This document shows positions 8,973 through 18,541 of a stretch of DNA of 64,000 bases, piece after piece; positions within the stretch are counted from its first letter, which is position 1, and the number at the start of each line of letters is the position of its first letter. Made by a program: the position numbers and the translations under genes. The stretch comes from Pseudobutyrivibrio sp. (GTDB lineage: Bacteria; Bacillota; Clostridia; Lachnospirales; Lachnospiraceae), in assembly GCF_015057185.1 (NCBI RefSeq), contig NZ_SVEV01000003.1, positions 1 to 64,000 of the forward strand, read 5' to 3'. Under the pieces are notes generated by a model. The model was not told where the DNA came from. It saw only the letters and a program-made list of their open reading frames with translations, and ran no database searches.

Positions 8973-9716
8973 ATGAGAGCAAAAAACTCCCGACTCGTCA
9001 AAAGAATTATAGACTTAACAATAGGATTATTGTACCCAAAACAATGTATGTCCTGCGGCAAAGTTTTATTAAAAATAGAAAAAGAAATAGGATTTTGCCG
9101 GCAATGTAGCAAAAAAGTTCAGCTTGTTGGGGCAAATAGCTGCATGTGCTGTGGAAAACCAATTGAGGATTCCTCAGATGAATATTGTCAGCAGTGCAAT
9201 AATTCCAATCATTATTTTTTACAAAACAAAGCAGTATTTATATATGAAGGTCCTTTAAAACTCAGCATGTACAAATTTAAATATTCAAACCGACGTTGTT
9301 TCGCTGAGCATTATGCGAAATATGCCTTCAAAAAATATGGCAAATGGATTGCTGAAAACAACATTGAAGCAATTGTGCCTGTACCCATGTACAATAAGAA
9401 GAAAAAAGTCCGCGGATACAATCAGGCAGAGGTATTTGCCAAGGCTTTAAGCCAGCTTACAGGCATTCCAGTGGCTGACAAAATTGTCAGACGAGAGAAA
9501 GAAACTGTAGCAATGAAAGAGTTAAAAGGTGGAAAAAGAAAGAAAAATCTGTTAAAAGCTTTCAAACTTGCAGAAAATATTGTACAATTTAGAAAAGTGC
9601 TTATAGTTGATGATATTTATACAACTGGCACAACAATGGATGAAATGGCGAAAACGCTAAAGACTGGGGGAATATCAGAAGTTTACGGATTGTGTATTTG
9701 CATTGGCAAAGGGTAA
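8973..9716 (+). CDS. comF: ComF family phosphoribosyltransferase-like protein
   Basis: A 247-residue protein with the ComF layout. Two N-terminal zinc-binding cysteine groups (CMSCGKVLL with CRQC; CMCCGKPI with CQQC) are followed by a type I phosphoribosyltransferase domain with the PRPP motif VLIVDDIYTTGTTM at about residues 208-221. Family members support natural competence or DNA handling; the exact activity is debated. No strong ribosome site precedes ATG 8973, though the conserved N-terminus starts soon after it. It is followed 22 bases later by yvyF, as in many Firmicutes. Confidence 0.85.
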   Translation: MRAKNSRLVKRIIDLTIGLLYPKQCMSCGKVLLKIEKEIGFCRQCSKKVQLVGANSCMCCGKPIEDSSDEYCQQCNNSNHYFLQNKAVFIYEGPLKLSMYKFKYSNRRCFAEHYAKYAFKKYGKWIAENNIEAIVPVPMYNKKKKVRGYNQAEVFAKALSQLTGIPVADKIVRREKETVAMKELKGGKRKKNLLKAFKLAENIVQFRKVLIVDDIYTTGTTMDEMAKTLKTGGISEVYGLCICIGKG

Positions 9717-9738
9717 CGATTAACAGGAGGTATTACCT

Positions 9739-10146
9739 ATGGATGTCAGAAATTGCAGAAGTTGCGGACGACTTTTTAATTATTTAGGAGGACCTAATAT
9801 CTGTCCTGCTTGTCGTGAAGAATCAGAGAAGAAATTCCAGAATGTAAAGGAGTATATCCGTGAGAATCCTAGGGCTTCTATTCAGGAAATCTCTGATGAA
9901 AATGAAGTTTCTACACAACAGATCAAACAGTGGATTCGCGAGGAAAGATTACAGTTCGCGGATGATTCTCCTGTTGGAATTGAGTGTGAAATTTGCGGTG
10001 CTACTATCAAAACAGGAAAATATTGTGATAACTGCAAAAACAATACAGCTGCGGCTCTCGCAAAGTCTATAGAAAAGCCAAAGGCCCCAGAACCACCAAA
10101 GGAAAAGCCAAAGAAGGAAAACAAGATGAGATTCTTGGAAAAATAG
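9739..10146 (+). CDS. yvyF: Flagellar operon protein YvyF-like (zinc-ribbon/HTH)
   Basis: A 135-residue protein. The N-terminal zinc ribbon (CRSCGRLFN, CPACREE) and helical region (YIRENPRASIQEISDENE, then VSTQQIKQWIREERLQF) match the YvyF family found next to comF and flgM in Firmicutes. A second CxxC pair (CEICGATI, CDNC) and a Lys/Pro-rich tail close the protein. AGGAGG lies 8 bases before the ATG. Its function in flagellar gene control is suggested by context in the family. No flgM follows here; a strong terminator does. Confidence 0.8.
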   Translation: MDVRNCRSCGRLFNYLGGPNICPACREESEKKFQNVKEYIRENPRASIQEISDENEVSTQQIKQWIREERLQFADDSPVGIECEICGATIKTGKYCDNCKNNTAAALAKSIEKPKAPEPPKEKPKKENKMRFLEK

Positions 10147-10161
10147 TGTATGTAAATTTAT

Positions 10162-10195
10162 ACCTGTCAACATCATGTTGGCAGGTGTTTTTTTT
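10162..10195 (+). terminator. Rho-independent terminator after yvyF
   Basis: ACCTG-CAAC pairs with GTTG-CAGGT around ATCAT, followed by a run of eight T. Confidence 0.9.
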
Positions 10196-10251
10196 GGTGG
10201 GCACTTATGTTATACTTACCCTGATTAACTATGTTGGATAGAGGATAAATT

Positions 10252-10689
10252 ATGATAAACGAAGAGCGAGTAAAGCACATGACAGCCATGGCTATATTCG
10301 AAAAAGAGCTAGGGCCTGAATATCAGCCGATGCTCAAGTATTCAAAAAAAGAGTACGTAGCTCTACATGGTTGGGGCGGCTTTTTGGCTGGTACATTAAT
10401 CTACGGTGTGATTTATGCTTTAATCATTACCTACATAATAGGAAATGTCATCGAGAATCTTACACAGATGTACATGCTTCTATTTATATTAATTGGATTA
10501 CTGGTTTACGCTGCATATATTATCATTCACGTGCATAATGTTAGACGCCGTGCAGCCAGACATTACAAGAGAGGCCGACGCCTTATCAAAGAATTAGCAA
10601 GCAAATATTCAAAGCTCAACCTTATGTATGAGGACGAGGCGCAGCAGACAAAACCATTGTTAGCAAGAGGCTATACAGACTTAGACTAA
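10252..10689 (+). CDS. Two-pass membrane protein of unknown function
   Basis: A 145-residue protein with a charged N-terminus, a membrane hairpin at about residues 43-66 and 71-95 (GGFLAGTLIYGVIYALI; MLLFILIGLLVYAAYIII), then a basic helix (RRRAARHYKRGRRLIKEL). I do not recognise the family. It stands 16 bases before the next membrane protein gene and heads a run leading into cdaA, cdaR and glmM, so it is probably co-transcribed with cyclic-di-AMP genes. Confidence 0.65.
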   Translation: MINEERVKHMTAMAIFEKELGPEYQPMLKYSKKEYVALHGWGGFLAGTLIYGVIYALIITYIIGNVIENLTQMYMLLFILIGLLVYAAYIIIHVHNVRRRAARHYKRGRRLIKELASKYSKLNLMYEDEAQQTKPLLARGYTDLD

Positions 10690-10704
10690 AGGGAATAATT
10701 AATT

Positions 10705-11616
10705 ATGAATGCTTTTATTAGATTACGTGACGATATTAGGAAATACGTTCTTTCCAGAGAGATTTTCTTTTTGAGAATATGGAATGCCTTGGTGGCATTT
10801 GTTGGACTTATGTGTATCCGAAGCAATTTCGGACATCAGAAATTTGTTAGTCAAATATGGGTGACAATACTCGTTTCAATAATTTGTGCTTTCTTCCCAA
10901 TCCAGGGAGTATCGCTTGTTTTGGCAATAGTTCTATTTATTGACCTTGCATCCCTTAGCACACAAATTGCTCTAGTTGCACTAGCACTTTTGGTAGTTGG
11001 CTATCTCGTTTGTGCATATTTTAGAAGCAAGAATACCTACAATATGGTTGTAGTTCCAGTTTGCTATTCATTCGGAGCACCATACGTTATGTCTCTTGGC
11101 GCAGGCTTGATGTCTAGCGTTAATGAACTTGCGTCAATTATCTGCGGTTCAGTAATCGCATTTTACTTACACATCGTAAAAGAAAACATTACACCAATTT
11201 TGGATGAGACCACTGAGGTTGACATCCTTACATTGTTAAAAGAGCAGATGCTCGAAAACAGATTGTTCTGGTTCTTCATCGTAGCTATGACAGCAATGTT
11301 TATGGTGGTTTATCTACTTAGACAGGCCAATATTAACATGTCATGGATTATTGCAAATGCAGCAGGCGTTGCAATCGAGTTCATCATCATGCTTTCGGGT
11401 TACCTTCTCACCAGCCAAAAGGGCGAGATTCCAGGCCTTATCCTTGGTAATGTTTTAGTTTTACTTGTTGGCGTAATACTTAATTATTTTGTTCTAGATT
11501 TGGATTATTCTAGAATCGAAAAGGTTCAGTTCGAGGATGACGACTATTACTATTACGTAACAGCCGTACCTAAAATCAGAATCGTAGAAGAAGACAAAGA
11601 AATTAAGAAAATATAA
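10705..11616 (+). CDS. Polytopic membrane protein upstream of cdaA
   Basis: A 303-residue, very hydrophobic protein with about seven or eight membrane segments between residues 28 and 265 and a short acidic, Tyr-rich cytoplasmic tail (EDDDYYYYVTAVPKIRI). No transporter signature is visible. Its constant place directly before cdaA suggests a link with the cyclic-di-AMP or cell-wall module, which is inference. The gap to cdaA (35 bp) contains a small palindrome ACCCGT-ACGGGT. Confidence 0.65.
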   Translation: MNAFIRLRDDIRKYVLSREIFFLRIWNALVAFVGLMCIRSNFGHQKFVSQIWVTILVSIICAFFPIQGVSLVLAIVLFIDLASLSTQIALVALALLVVGYLVCAYFRSKNTYNMVVVPVCYSFGAPYVMSLGAGLMSSVNELASIICGSVIAFYLHIVKENITPILDETTEVDILTLLKEQMLENRLFWFFIVAMTAMFMVVYLLRQANINMSWIIANAAGVAIEFIIMLSGYLLTSQKGEIPGLILGNVLVLLVGVILNYFVLDLDYSRIEKVQFEDDDYYYYVTAVPKIRIVEEDKEIKKI

Positions 11617-11651
11617 ATACAACCCGTTACGGGTAGTTAGGAAGTGGGCTA

Positions 11652-12515
11652 GTGGTTGATTTTATCAATGCTGCTGATGCATTCATCGATGATTACTTTA
11701 ATGTTAATCTTCCTGATGTTTCTATCACAGACATAATCGAGATTATCATAATTTCATATTTCATGTATCACCTACTGGTTTGGATTAAAAATAGTAGAGT
11801 GTGGATGCTCATTAGGGGTGTTATCTTCATCCTTATCTTTTTTGTGTTCGCAGCAATCTTCCAAATGAGCACTATTCTTTGGTTGGGCGAGAAATTAGTT
11901 TCTGTCGCAGTGACGGTGCTGATTGTAGTTTTCCAGCCAGAGCTTCGTAGAGCCCTTGAGCAGATTGGTAGACGTAAAATCAAGTCTATCTTCAGTTGGA
12001 ACTTGCTCAAAACTGCATCAAAGAAGTTTGATGATTCCACAATCGTAGGCATGGTTACAGCTTGCTACGAAATGGGCGCTGTAAAAACAGGCGCACTTAT
12101 TGTTGTAGAAAATGACATGCAGCTGACTGAGTTTGAGCGTACAGGTATTAGCCTTGATGCACTTGTCACCAGACAGCTACTTATCAATATATTCGAGAAA
12201 AACACACCTCTTCACGATGGCGCTGTAATCGTTCGTGGAGATCGAGTTGTTTCTGCCACATGTTATCTTCCTCTTTCAGATAACATGGGACTTTCAAAGG
12301 ATCTTGGAACTAGACATAGAGCCGCTGTTGGAATCAGCGAGGTTTCAGATTCCCTTACTATCGTTGTCTCCGAGGAGACAGGAACTGTTTCCTACGCTCG
12401 CGAAGGGCGTATCGTTCGCGATGTAAAAGAGGACGAGCTTATTGCAGAGCTTAAACGACTCCAGAATACCGATGAAGAAAACGATGATTTAGACGTAGAA
12501 AAGAGGGAGGCGTAG
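11652..12515 (+). CDS. cdaA: Membrane-bound diadenylate cyclase
   Basis: A 287-residue enzyme making cyclic di-AMP from two ATP. The N-terminus has about three membrane helices (residues 19-95). The DisA_N catalytic domain follows, with the hallmark motifs DGAVIV (in PLHDGAVIVRGD, about residue 190) and RHR (in LGTRHRAAVGISE, about residue 220). The start is a GTG with AGGAAG upstream. The order cdaA-cdaR-glmM is the conserved Firmicutes arrangement in which CdaR and GlmM modulate the cyclase. The stop and the cdaR ATG are 1 base apart. Confidence 0.95.
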   Translation: MVDFINAADAFIDDYFNVNLPDVSITDIIEIIIISYFMYHLLVWIKNSRVWMLIRGVIFILIFFVFAAIFQMSTILWLGEKLVSVAVTVLIVVFQPELRRALEQIGRRKIKSIFSWNLLKTASKKFDDSTIVGMVTACYEMGAVKTGALIVVENDMQLTEFERTGISLDALVTRQLLINIFEKNTPLHDGAVIVRGDRVVSATCYLPLSDNMGLSKDLGTRHRAAVGISEVSDSLTIVVSEETGTVSYAREGRIVRDVKEDELIAELKRLQNTDEENDDLDVEKREA

Positions 12516-12516
12516 G

Positions 12517-13788
12517 ATGAAACAAAAGATTTTAAAAGCCCTCACCAAGGACGTCGGATTAAAAATACTTGCTTTTATATTTGCGTTTCTTCTATGGCTG
12601 GTGGTTGTCAATATTGATGACCCTACCCAGACCAGGACATTTACTTCGGTAGTTACAGTCACCAACGAAGACGTGCTTAAAAGCGCTGGAAAGCTCTATG
12701 AAATCAAAGACGGTGTCAATACTGTCAGCTTCAGAGTTACAGCGAAGCGTTCCATCATAGAGAAGCTTTCACCATCAGATTTCTCTGCTGTTGCAGATAT
12801 GAACAATCTGGAAAATGGAGAGAGAATTCCAGTTACAGTCACAGCAAAAACATATGCTAACTACATCACAATCTCTAACAAGCAAAATTATTTATATGTA
12901 GAGCTTGAGGATGAGGCAACTAATAGATTTGTTATCAATGCCAAAACCACCGGTGAGGCGGAAGAAGGCGTTGAGGTGGAGACAGTTACCTGCAGCCCTA
13001 CCGTAATTACGGTAACAGGTCCCCAGGAGGTTGTTTCTAGCATCGAGACAGTAGAGGCTAGCGCCAATATCAAAGGAGTTAACACAGACTTTACTGAAAA
13101 TGTTATTCCTAAATTCTACGATGCTTCGGGCAATGAGGTAGATACAAAGGACCTTAGCCTTTCAGTATCTACAGTTAGCGTTAGTGTTCATTTTAACAAT
13201 GTTAAAACAGTGGACATTGCAGTTAAAACTAGCGGCACGCTAGCTAGCGATTTGACACTTGGTTCAATCAAAACCGACCCGTCATCAGTAATGATCATCG
13301 GTGAGGCTAGTGCTTTGAACAATGTATCAAACATCACCATACCAGAATCAGTTATTAATCTGTCTAATGTTACAGGTTCCTTCATTACGACAGTTGATAT
13401 TAGCTCATACCTGCCAGAAGGTGTTGAGCTTACAGATCCTAATTCGTCAAAGGTTACTATTTATGTTCTTATGGAAAATGAGACCAATGCTACGGCTCAT
13501 GTTCCTGCTAGCAACATTGAACTCAGAAATGTACCAGAGGGATTGGCTGTTACTCTTGAAACAGAGAGTGTCAGCGTCAATGTATTTGGTACTGAGTCAG
13601 CCTTGGCAGCCCTTAATACAGAGGACATTATAGGATACGTTGATTGCTCTAATTTATCAGTTGGAGACTCACAGAGTACAGTTCTCCAGTTTGATAATTT
13701 AGAAGATATCACCATACAAAACACATCCGTAACAGTAAAAGTGGTAGAGGATGAATCTTCCACAAATAGCGAGGATGATAATAATTAA
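12517..13788 (+). CDS. cdaR: Cyclic-di-AMP synthase regulator, YbbR-domain protein
   Basis: A 423-residue protein with one N-terminal membrane helix ([17 protein letters not shown]) and an extracellular part built from about four YbbR-like beta repeats. Repeated signatures such as [26 protein letters not shown] and [13 protein letters not shown] mark successive units. In Firmicutes CdaR sits on the outer face and tunes CdaA activity. AGGGAGG overlaps the end of cdaA, consistent with coupled translation. Confidence 0.92.
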   Translation: MKQKILKALTKDVGLKILAFIFAFLLWLVVVNIDDPTQTRTFTSVVTVTNEDVLKSAGKLYEIKDGVNTVSFRVTAKRSIIEKLSPSDFSAVADMNNLENGERIPVTVTAKTYANYITISNKQNYLYVELEDEATNRFVINAKTTGEAEEGVEVETVTCSPTVITVTGPQEVVSSIETVEASANIKGVNTDFTENVIPKFYDASGNEVDTKDLSLSVSTVSVSVHFNNVKTVDIAVKTSGTLASDLTLGSIKTDPSSVMIIGEASALNNVSNITIPESVINLSNVTGSFITTVDISSYLPEGVELTDPNSSKVTIYVLMENETNATAHVPASNIELRNVPEGLAVTLETESVSVNVFGTESALAALNTEDIIGYVDCSNLSVGDSQSTVLQFDNLEDITIQNTSVTVKVVEDESSTNSEDDNN

Positions 13789-13808
13789 GAATAGAGGAAT
13801 TATTTAGA

Positions 13809-15158
13809 ATGGGAAGATTATTTGGAACAGACGGTGTTAGAGGTGTAGCTGGTTCAGAGCTTACAATCGACCTCGCACGTTCACTTGGACAGGCAGGCGC
13901 TTATGTACTTACAAAGGAGGCTAGCCACCAGCCAACAATTATCGTTGGTTGCGACACACGTATTTCAGGCACAATGCTTGCTTCTGCACTTATGAGCGGT
14001 ATCTGCTCAGTTGGTGCTAATGCAGTTTACGTTGGAGTTCTTCCAACACCAGCAATTGCTTACCTTACACGTAAGCACAAGGTTGACGCAGGTGTAGTTA
14101 TTTCTGCCAGCCACAATCCAATGGAGTTCAACGGAATCAAGTTCTTTAATGGCGAAGGCTTCAAGCTTTCTGATGAGCTTGAGGATGAGATTCAGGAGCT
14201 TATCGAAAGCGATATGAAGGGAATCAATTTCCCAACAGGCGCAGAAATCGGCAAGGTTGATTTCAGATTCGATTTAGGAAGAGAATATGTTGACTTCCTT
14301 AAGAACACTGTACCACTTGATTTATCAGGACTTAAAATTGTTATCGATTGTGCTGAAGGTGCTTCTTACAGAACTTCAGTTGCTTGTCTCTCAGAAATGG
14401 GTGCAGAGCTTATCACAATCCACAACAACCCAGACGGAACAAACATCAATAGCAACTGCGGTTCAACACACATGGATGAGCTAAAGGCTCGTGTAGTTGC
14501 TGAGAACGCTCAGATCGGTCTTGCATTTGATGGCGATGCCGACAGAATGCTTGCTGTAGACGAGCATGGTAAGCTTGTTGACGGTGACCAGATTATGGCC
14601 ATCTGCGCAAAGCACATGAAGGACAAGGGTACCCTTAAAAAGGACACTTGCGTAGTTACAGTTATGACAAACCTTGGCTTCACACTTATGGCAAAGGAGC
14701 AGGGAATCCACGTTGAGTCTACAAAGGTAGGCGATAGATACGTTCTTGAGAATATGCTTGCAAATGGTTACAATATCGGCGGCGAGCAGAGTGGACACGT
14801 TATTTTCTTAGATGACAATACAACAGGAGATGGTCTACTTTCAGCTTTACACTTACTTAGAGTAGTTGTAGAGACAGGCAAATCATTATCAGAGCTTGCA
14901 TCTATCATGGAAGTACTTCCACAGGCTCTTGTTAATGCAAAGGTTCCAAATCATAAGAAAGAAAGCTACATGGAGTATCCTGAGATTTCTGCAGCAATCC
15001 AAAAGCTTGAGGCAAAGTTTGCTGGTGAAGGTCGTGTTCTCATCCGTCCATCAGGTACAGAGCCACTTGTTCGTGTTATGATTGAAGGCAAAAACCAGGA
15101 AGAAATTGAGGCAGATGCAAAGGCTCTTGCAGACCTCATTATGGCTACAATGCTTTAA
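13809..15158 (+). CDS. glmM: Phosphoglucosamine mutase
   Basis: A 449-residue enzyme converting glucosamine-6-phosphate to glucosamine-1-phosphate for UDP-GlcNAc synthesis. All four domain signatures are present: GTDGVRG near the start, the phosphoserine loop SASHNP at about residue 101, the Mg site DGDADR at about residue 240, and the phosphate loop [11 protein letters not shown] near the C-terminus. Its product feeds both peptidoglycan and the amino-sugar glycans encoded downstream. Length is normal. GlmM is also known to bind and inhibit CdaA, which fits the operon. Confidence 0.97.
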   Translation: MGRLFGTDGVRGVAGSELTIDLARSLGQAGAYVLTKEASHQPTIIVGCDTRISGTMLASALMSGICSVGANAVYVGVLPTPAIAYLTRKHKVDAGVVISASHNPMEFNGIKFFNGEGFKLSDELEDEIQELIESDMKGINFPTGAEIGKVDFRFDLGREYVDFLKNTVPLDLSGLKIVIDCAEGASYRTSVACLSEMGAELITIHNNPDGTNINSNCGSTHMDELKARVVAENAQIGLAFDGDADRMLAVDEHGKLVDGDQIMAICAKHMKDKGTLKKDTCVVTVMTNLGFTLMAKEQGIHVESTKVGDRYVLENMLANGYNIGGEQSGHVIFLDDNTTGDGLLSALHLLRVVVETGKSLSELASIMEVLPQALVNAKVPNHKKESYMEYPEISAAIQKLEAKFAGEGRVLIRPSGTEPLVRVMIEGKNQEEIEADAKALADLIMATML

Positions 15159-15179
15159 TTATTAGATAAACTAAGGAGC

Positions 15180-15253
15180 AATCCCTTGCTGACAAACGTA
15201 TTCTGCGGCTCCGTTATTGGCGCTTAGAATATTACTATCGTCGCAAGGATTGA
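15180..15253 (+). repeat. Family A structured element, divergent copy, before the HPr gene
   Basis: CAATCC-TTGC pairs with GCAAGGATTG (10 bp, one bulged C), enclosing TATTCT/AGAATA and a central GTTA-containing loop. The two-stem layout and the loop match family A, but the conserved GTAG/CGTAAC internal loop is not preserved. It ends 18 bases before the HPr start. Confidence 0.5.
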
Positions 15254-15270
15254 ATATAGAGTAAAGGGTT

Positions 15271-15537
15271 ATGGTTACACAAAAAGTTAAAATTAAAAAT
15301 GCAACTGGTCTTCATTTGCGCCCAGCGGGACTCCTTTGTGAGATAGCAATGAAGTACAGTAGCAAAATTACATTTCAAACTGATAACCACTACGAGGCAA
15401 ATGCCAAATCAGTTCTTAGTGTACTTGGCGCTTGCGTCAAAAGTGGGGAAGAAATCATTATCACCTGCGAAGGCACCGATGAAGCCGAAGCCCTTGCAGA
15501 TATAGTAAGTTCGATAGAATCGGGCTTAGGAGAATAA
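15271..15537 (+). CDS. ptsH: HPr-family phosphocarrier protein
   Basis: An 88-residue protein. The active-site histidine is H15 in GLHLRPAG, with the conserved following Arg; the regulatory Ser region is at residues 44-50 (NAKSVLS), so both phosphorylation sites of a Gram-positive HPr are present. The second half (VLGACVKSGEEIIITCEG) is typical. No enzyme I gene lies nearby. The flanks are a family A-like leader and a terminator that overlaps the stop codon. A Crh-type catabolite co-repressor is less likely because His15 is kept. Confidence 0.88.
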   Translation: MVTQKVKIKNATGLHLRPAGLLCEIAMKYSSKITFQTDNHYEANAKSVLSVLGACVKSGEEIIITCEGTDEAEALADIVSSIESGLGE

Positions 15538-15566
15538 AAAATCGTGTAAATGAAACATGATTTTTT
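15536..15566 (+). terminator. Terminator overlapping the HPr stop codon
   Basis: AAAAAATC-TGT pairs with ACA-GATTTTTT. The A run begins inside the TAA stop, and T6 closes the hairpin. Confidence 0.75.
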
Positions 15567-15604
15567 ACATAAAGTTACAATAGCTCGTAAATAGATTTTA
15601 AATA

Positions 15605-15689
15605 GCCTGTAGTTATCAAGCTCTTAATGTTGCCGAAGGAGGCGTTTTAGCCGACAAAGGCAATATTAAGGCTTGAGAACGTAACAGGC
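15605..15689 (+). repeat. Family A structured element before leuA
   Basis: Outer stem GCCTGT/ACAGGC; internal loop AG against CGTA; second stem with CAAGC/GCTTG; 12-bp third stem CTTAATGTTGCC/GGCAATATTAAG; apical GGC-GTTTTA-GCC. A purine-rich GAGAGA follows directly. A second copy of the 3' strand (GCTTGAGAATGTAACAGGC) lies at 15706-15724. The rest of the roughly 235-bp gap before leuA shows only AT-rich sequence. Confidence 0.8.
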
Positions 15690-15773
15690 GAGAGAAATAC
15701 TTGGAGCTTGAGAATGTAACAGGCGAGAGATATCTAGGAACGAGCGAGATACTAGTTTTAGGAGGAAAGAATA

Positions 15774-17462
15774 ATGTTGAATTACAAGCGTTACAAAGCA
15801 AACCCAGTGTTACAGTTTCCAGAGCGTACATGGCCTGAAAAGCAGATCACCAAGGCTCCAATATGGTGTTCAGTTGACCTACGTGACGGCAACCAAGCCC
15901 TCGTCGAACCAATGTCTGTCGACGAAAAAATGGAACTATTCAACCTCCTACTAAAACTCGGCTTCAAAGAAATTGAAATTGGCTTCCCAGCAGCTAGCCA
16001 GATCGAATTTGATTTTTTAAGAAAATTAGTTAAAGAAAACAAAATCCCTGATGATGTAAAGGTTCAGGTGCTTTCTCAGTGTAGAGAAGAGCTTATTGAC
16101 CGTACATTCGAGGCAATCCAGGGCATTCCAAATGTTATTTTCCATATTTACAATTCCACATCTACATTGCAGCGAGATGTTGTTTTCAATGCAGATAAGG
16201 ATGAAATTATTGAGATTGCAAAAAAGGGTACTCAGATGGTCAAAGACCGTCTTGATAGATATAATGGAAATCTTCAGTTAGAGTATTCACCTGAGTCATT
16301 CACAGGTACTGAGGTAGAGTTTGCACTTGATATTTGTACAGCAGTTCAGGAAACATGGAATCATGCAACAGATGCTCCTATTATTTTCAATTTGCCTGCA
16401 ACTGTTGAGATGAATACACCAAATGTTTATGCAGACCAAATCGAATGGATGAGCACACACTTCAAGGATCGTGATAACATTATCCTTTCAATTCATCCAC
16501 ATAACGATAGAGGTACAGGCGTTGCTATTACAGAGCTTGGACTTCTTGCTGGCGCAGACCGTGTAGAGGGCACACTTCTTGGAAACGGTGAGCGCACAGG
16601 AAATGTAGACATTCTTACAATTGCTTACAATATGTTCTCTCAGGGTGTTAACCCAGAGTTGGATCTTGATGATATAAAAGAAATCGTTGAGGTTTGTGAG
16701 CGAGTTACTAAAATGCCAACAGACGCAAGACACCCATATGCTGGTGAGCTTGTGTTTACAGCATTCTCTGGTTCACACCAGGATGCTATAAATAAGGGCG
16801 TTCGCGCAATGAACGAGCGCCAGAATATGTACTGGGAGGTTCCATACCTTCCAATCGACCCTGCAGATATCGGTCGTAAATACGAGCCAGTTGTTCGTAT
16901 CAACAGCCAGTCTGGCAAGGGTGGAGTTGCCTTTGTTATGGATACAGTTTACGGCTTCAAGCTTCCAAAGAAGATGCAGCGTGAGTTCGCTGATGTCGTT
17001 CAGTACATTTCTGAAAAGCAGGGTGGCGAGGTTACACCACAGCGCATTATGGAGGCCTTCAAGTCTCAGTATCTTGAGAACAAAGAGCCACTTACACTTG
17101 AATATGTTGTTATCAAGGATAACAAGGATAGTGACGACACAATTGCAGTTCTTGACTTCAGCTACAATGGAGAAAAATTCCATTCAGAAGCAGAAGGAAA
17201 TGGACCTATCGATGCTGTTAAGCTTGCAATCAAGCAATGCGTACCAGAGCTTGACTTTACACTCATCGATTACACTGAGCACACACTTTCTCAGGGACAG
17301 GGTTCAGGCGCAAAGGCTGCTGCTTACATTGAGATGCGCGATGAGCGCCATGGCAACACCACATTCGGTGTCGGCGTAAGCTCAAACATTACACGTGCAT
17401 CTATCCGTGGTATGTTTAGCGCATACAATAGACTTATTGCAAAAGTCAAGGATTATGTTTAA
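15774..17462 (+). CDS. leuA: 2-isopropylmalate synthase
   Basis: A 562-residue enzyme of the long LeuA type, condensing acetyl-CoA with 2-ketoisovalerate in the first committed step of leucine synthesis. The TIM barrel begins with WCSVDLRDGNQAL (metal Asp, catalytic Arg). The HxH metal motif is in SIHPHNDRGTG at about residue 240, with LLGNGERTGN after it. The C-terminal allosteric domain, which senses leucine, is complete. A strong AGGAGG site precedes the ATG. No other leucine gene is adjacent, which is unusual; it stands alone between two family A elements at the border of the glycan locus. Confidence 0.95.
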   Translation: MLNYKRYKANPVLQFPERTWPEKQITKAPIWCSVDLRDGNQALVEPMSVDEKMELFNLLLKLGFKEIEIGFPAASQIEFDFLRKLVKENKIPDDVKVQVLSQCREELIDRTFEAIQGIPNVIFHIYNSTSTLQRDVVFNADKDEIIEIAKKGTQMVKDRLDRYNGNLQLEYSPESFTGTEVEFALDICTAVQETWNHATDAPIIFNLPATVEMNTPNVYADQIEWMSTHFKDRDNIILSIHPHNDRGTGVAITELGLLAGADRVEGTLLGNGERTGNVDILTIAYNMFSQGVNPELDLDDIKEIVEVCERVTKMPTDARHPYAGELVFTAFSGSHQDAINKGVRAMNERQNMYWEVPYLPIDPADIGRKYEPVVRINSQSGKGGVAFVMDTVYGFKLPKKMQREFADVVQYISEKQGGEVTPQRIMEAFKSQYLENKEPLTLEYVVIKDNKDSDDTIAVLDFSYNGEKFHSEAEGNGPIDAVKLAIKQCVPELDFTLIDYTEHTLSQGQGSGAKAAAYIEMRDERHGNTTFGVGVSSNITRASIRGMFSAYNRLIAKVKDYV

Positions 17463-17498
17463 ATAGCATACAGCTATTAAGCTTTTGTGATTAATAGA

Positions 17499-17585
17499 AA
17501 CCTGTAGTTATCAAGTTTTTAATGTTGCCGAAGGAGGCATGTTAGCCGACAAAGGCAATATTAAGGCTTGAGAACGTAACAGGTT
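17499..17585 (+). repeat. Family A structured element before rmlD
   Basis: Outer stem AACCTGT/ACAGGTT, internal loop AG against CGTA, CAAG/CTTG stem, TTAATGTTGCC/GGCAATATTAA, apical GGC-ATGTTA-GCC. The outer pair differs from the leuA copy by compensating changes. Ends about 25 bases before the rmlD start. Confidence 0.8.
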
Positions 17586-17610
17586 AGATAGGAAGGAAAT
17601 TATTGTTAAA

Positions 17611-18471
17611 ATGAGAAAAATTCTTGTAACTGGTTGCAATGGTCAATTAGGCCGTGCAATTCAGAAGGAATATGGTAATGAGGTTGAGTTCATCTTAACT
17701 GACGTTGTTGAGGGTGAGAATATTTCTCCACTTAACATCATGGATTTAGATGAGGTTCTTAGCTTTGTTGAGGCTAAAAAGCCAGATGTTATTATTAACT
17801 GCGCAGCTGCTACAAACGTAGATGGCTGCGAAAAGGATTGGGATTTTGCATACAAGCTCAATGCCCTTGGCCCTAGAAATTTGGCCATTGCAGCTACAAA
17901 GGTTGGCGCAAAGCTTGTACATGTCAGCACAGACTATGTTTTTCCAGGCAATGCATCTAAGCCTATTACCGAATTTGATCAGCCAGCACCAATCAGTGCT
18001 TACGGCAAAACAAAATACGAGGGCGAGAAATTTGTACAGCAGTTTGCTAGCAAATGGTTCATCGTTCGTACAGCCTGGCTTTATGGCGATGGCAAAAACT
18101 TTGTTAAGACAATGCTTAGCCTTGCAGAGACTCATGATGAGCTCTCAGTAGTTTGTGATCAGCTTGGTTCACCTACATCAGCAGTTGAACTTGCAAGAAT
18201 GATTCATCATTTAGAGCCTACAGAAAACTATGGTATTTTCCATGGCACCTGCGAAGGCGATACAAACTGGGCAGATTTCACAGAAGAAATTTTCCGCCTC
18301 AAGGGCATCAATGTAAAGGTCAACCACGTTACTAGCGAGGAATACAAGAAAATGAATCCAGCTAGTGCCGACAGACCACACTATAGCATCCTGGACAACT
18401 ACATGCTTCGTCTCACAACAGATTACCGCATGGCCGATTGGAAGGACGCCCTCCGGGAGTACCTCGCATAA
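17611..18471 (+). CDS. rmlD: dTDP-4-dehydrorhamnose reductase
   Basis: A 286-residue short-chain reductase catalysing the last step of dTDP-L-rhamnose synthesis. The nucleotide loop GCNGQLG is at residues 8-14, the catalytic YxxxK is in AYGKTKYEGEK at about residue 130, and STDYVFPG is typical of RmlD. Partners rmlB, rmlA and rmlC follow, but each is separated by a structured intergenic element rather than forming a tight operon. The ribosome site (GGAAGG) is rather far, about 14 bases, from the ATG. Confidence 0.93.
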   Translation: MRKILVTGCNGQLGRAIQKEYGNEVEFILTDVVEGENISPLNIMDLDEVLSFVEAKKPDVIINCAAATNVDGCEKDWDFAYKLNALGPRNLAIAATKVGAKLVHVSTDYVFPGNASKPITEFDQPAPISAYGKTKYEGEKFVQQFASKWFIVRTAWLYGDGKNFVKTMLSLAETHDELSVVCDQLGSPTSAVELARMIHHLEPTENYGIFHGTCEGDTNWADFTEEIFRLKGINVKVNHVTSEEYKKMNPASADRPHYSILDNYMLRLTTDYRMADWKDALREYLA

Positions 18472-18481
18472 AACGTTAATG

Positions 18482-18510
18482 GACGCATGAAACCAGTTTT
18501 CACGCGTTTA
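18482..18510 (+). terminator. Hairpin after rmlD
   Basis: ACGC-TGAAA pairs with TTTTCA-GCGT around CCAG, 10 bases after the stop; weak T tract. Confidence 0.4.
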
Positions 18511-18541
18511 ATAAATACATTTAATTTAAAATGATTTAATT

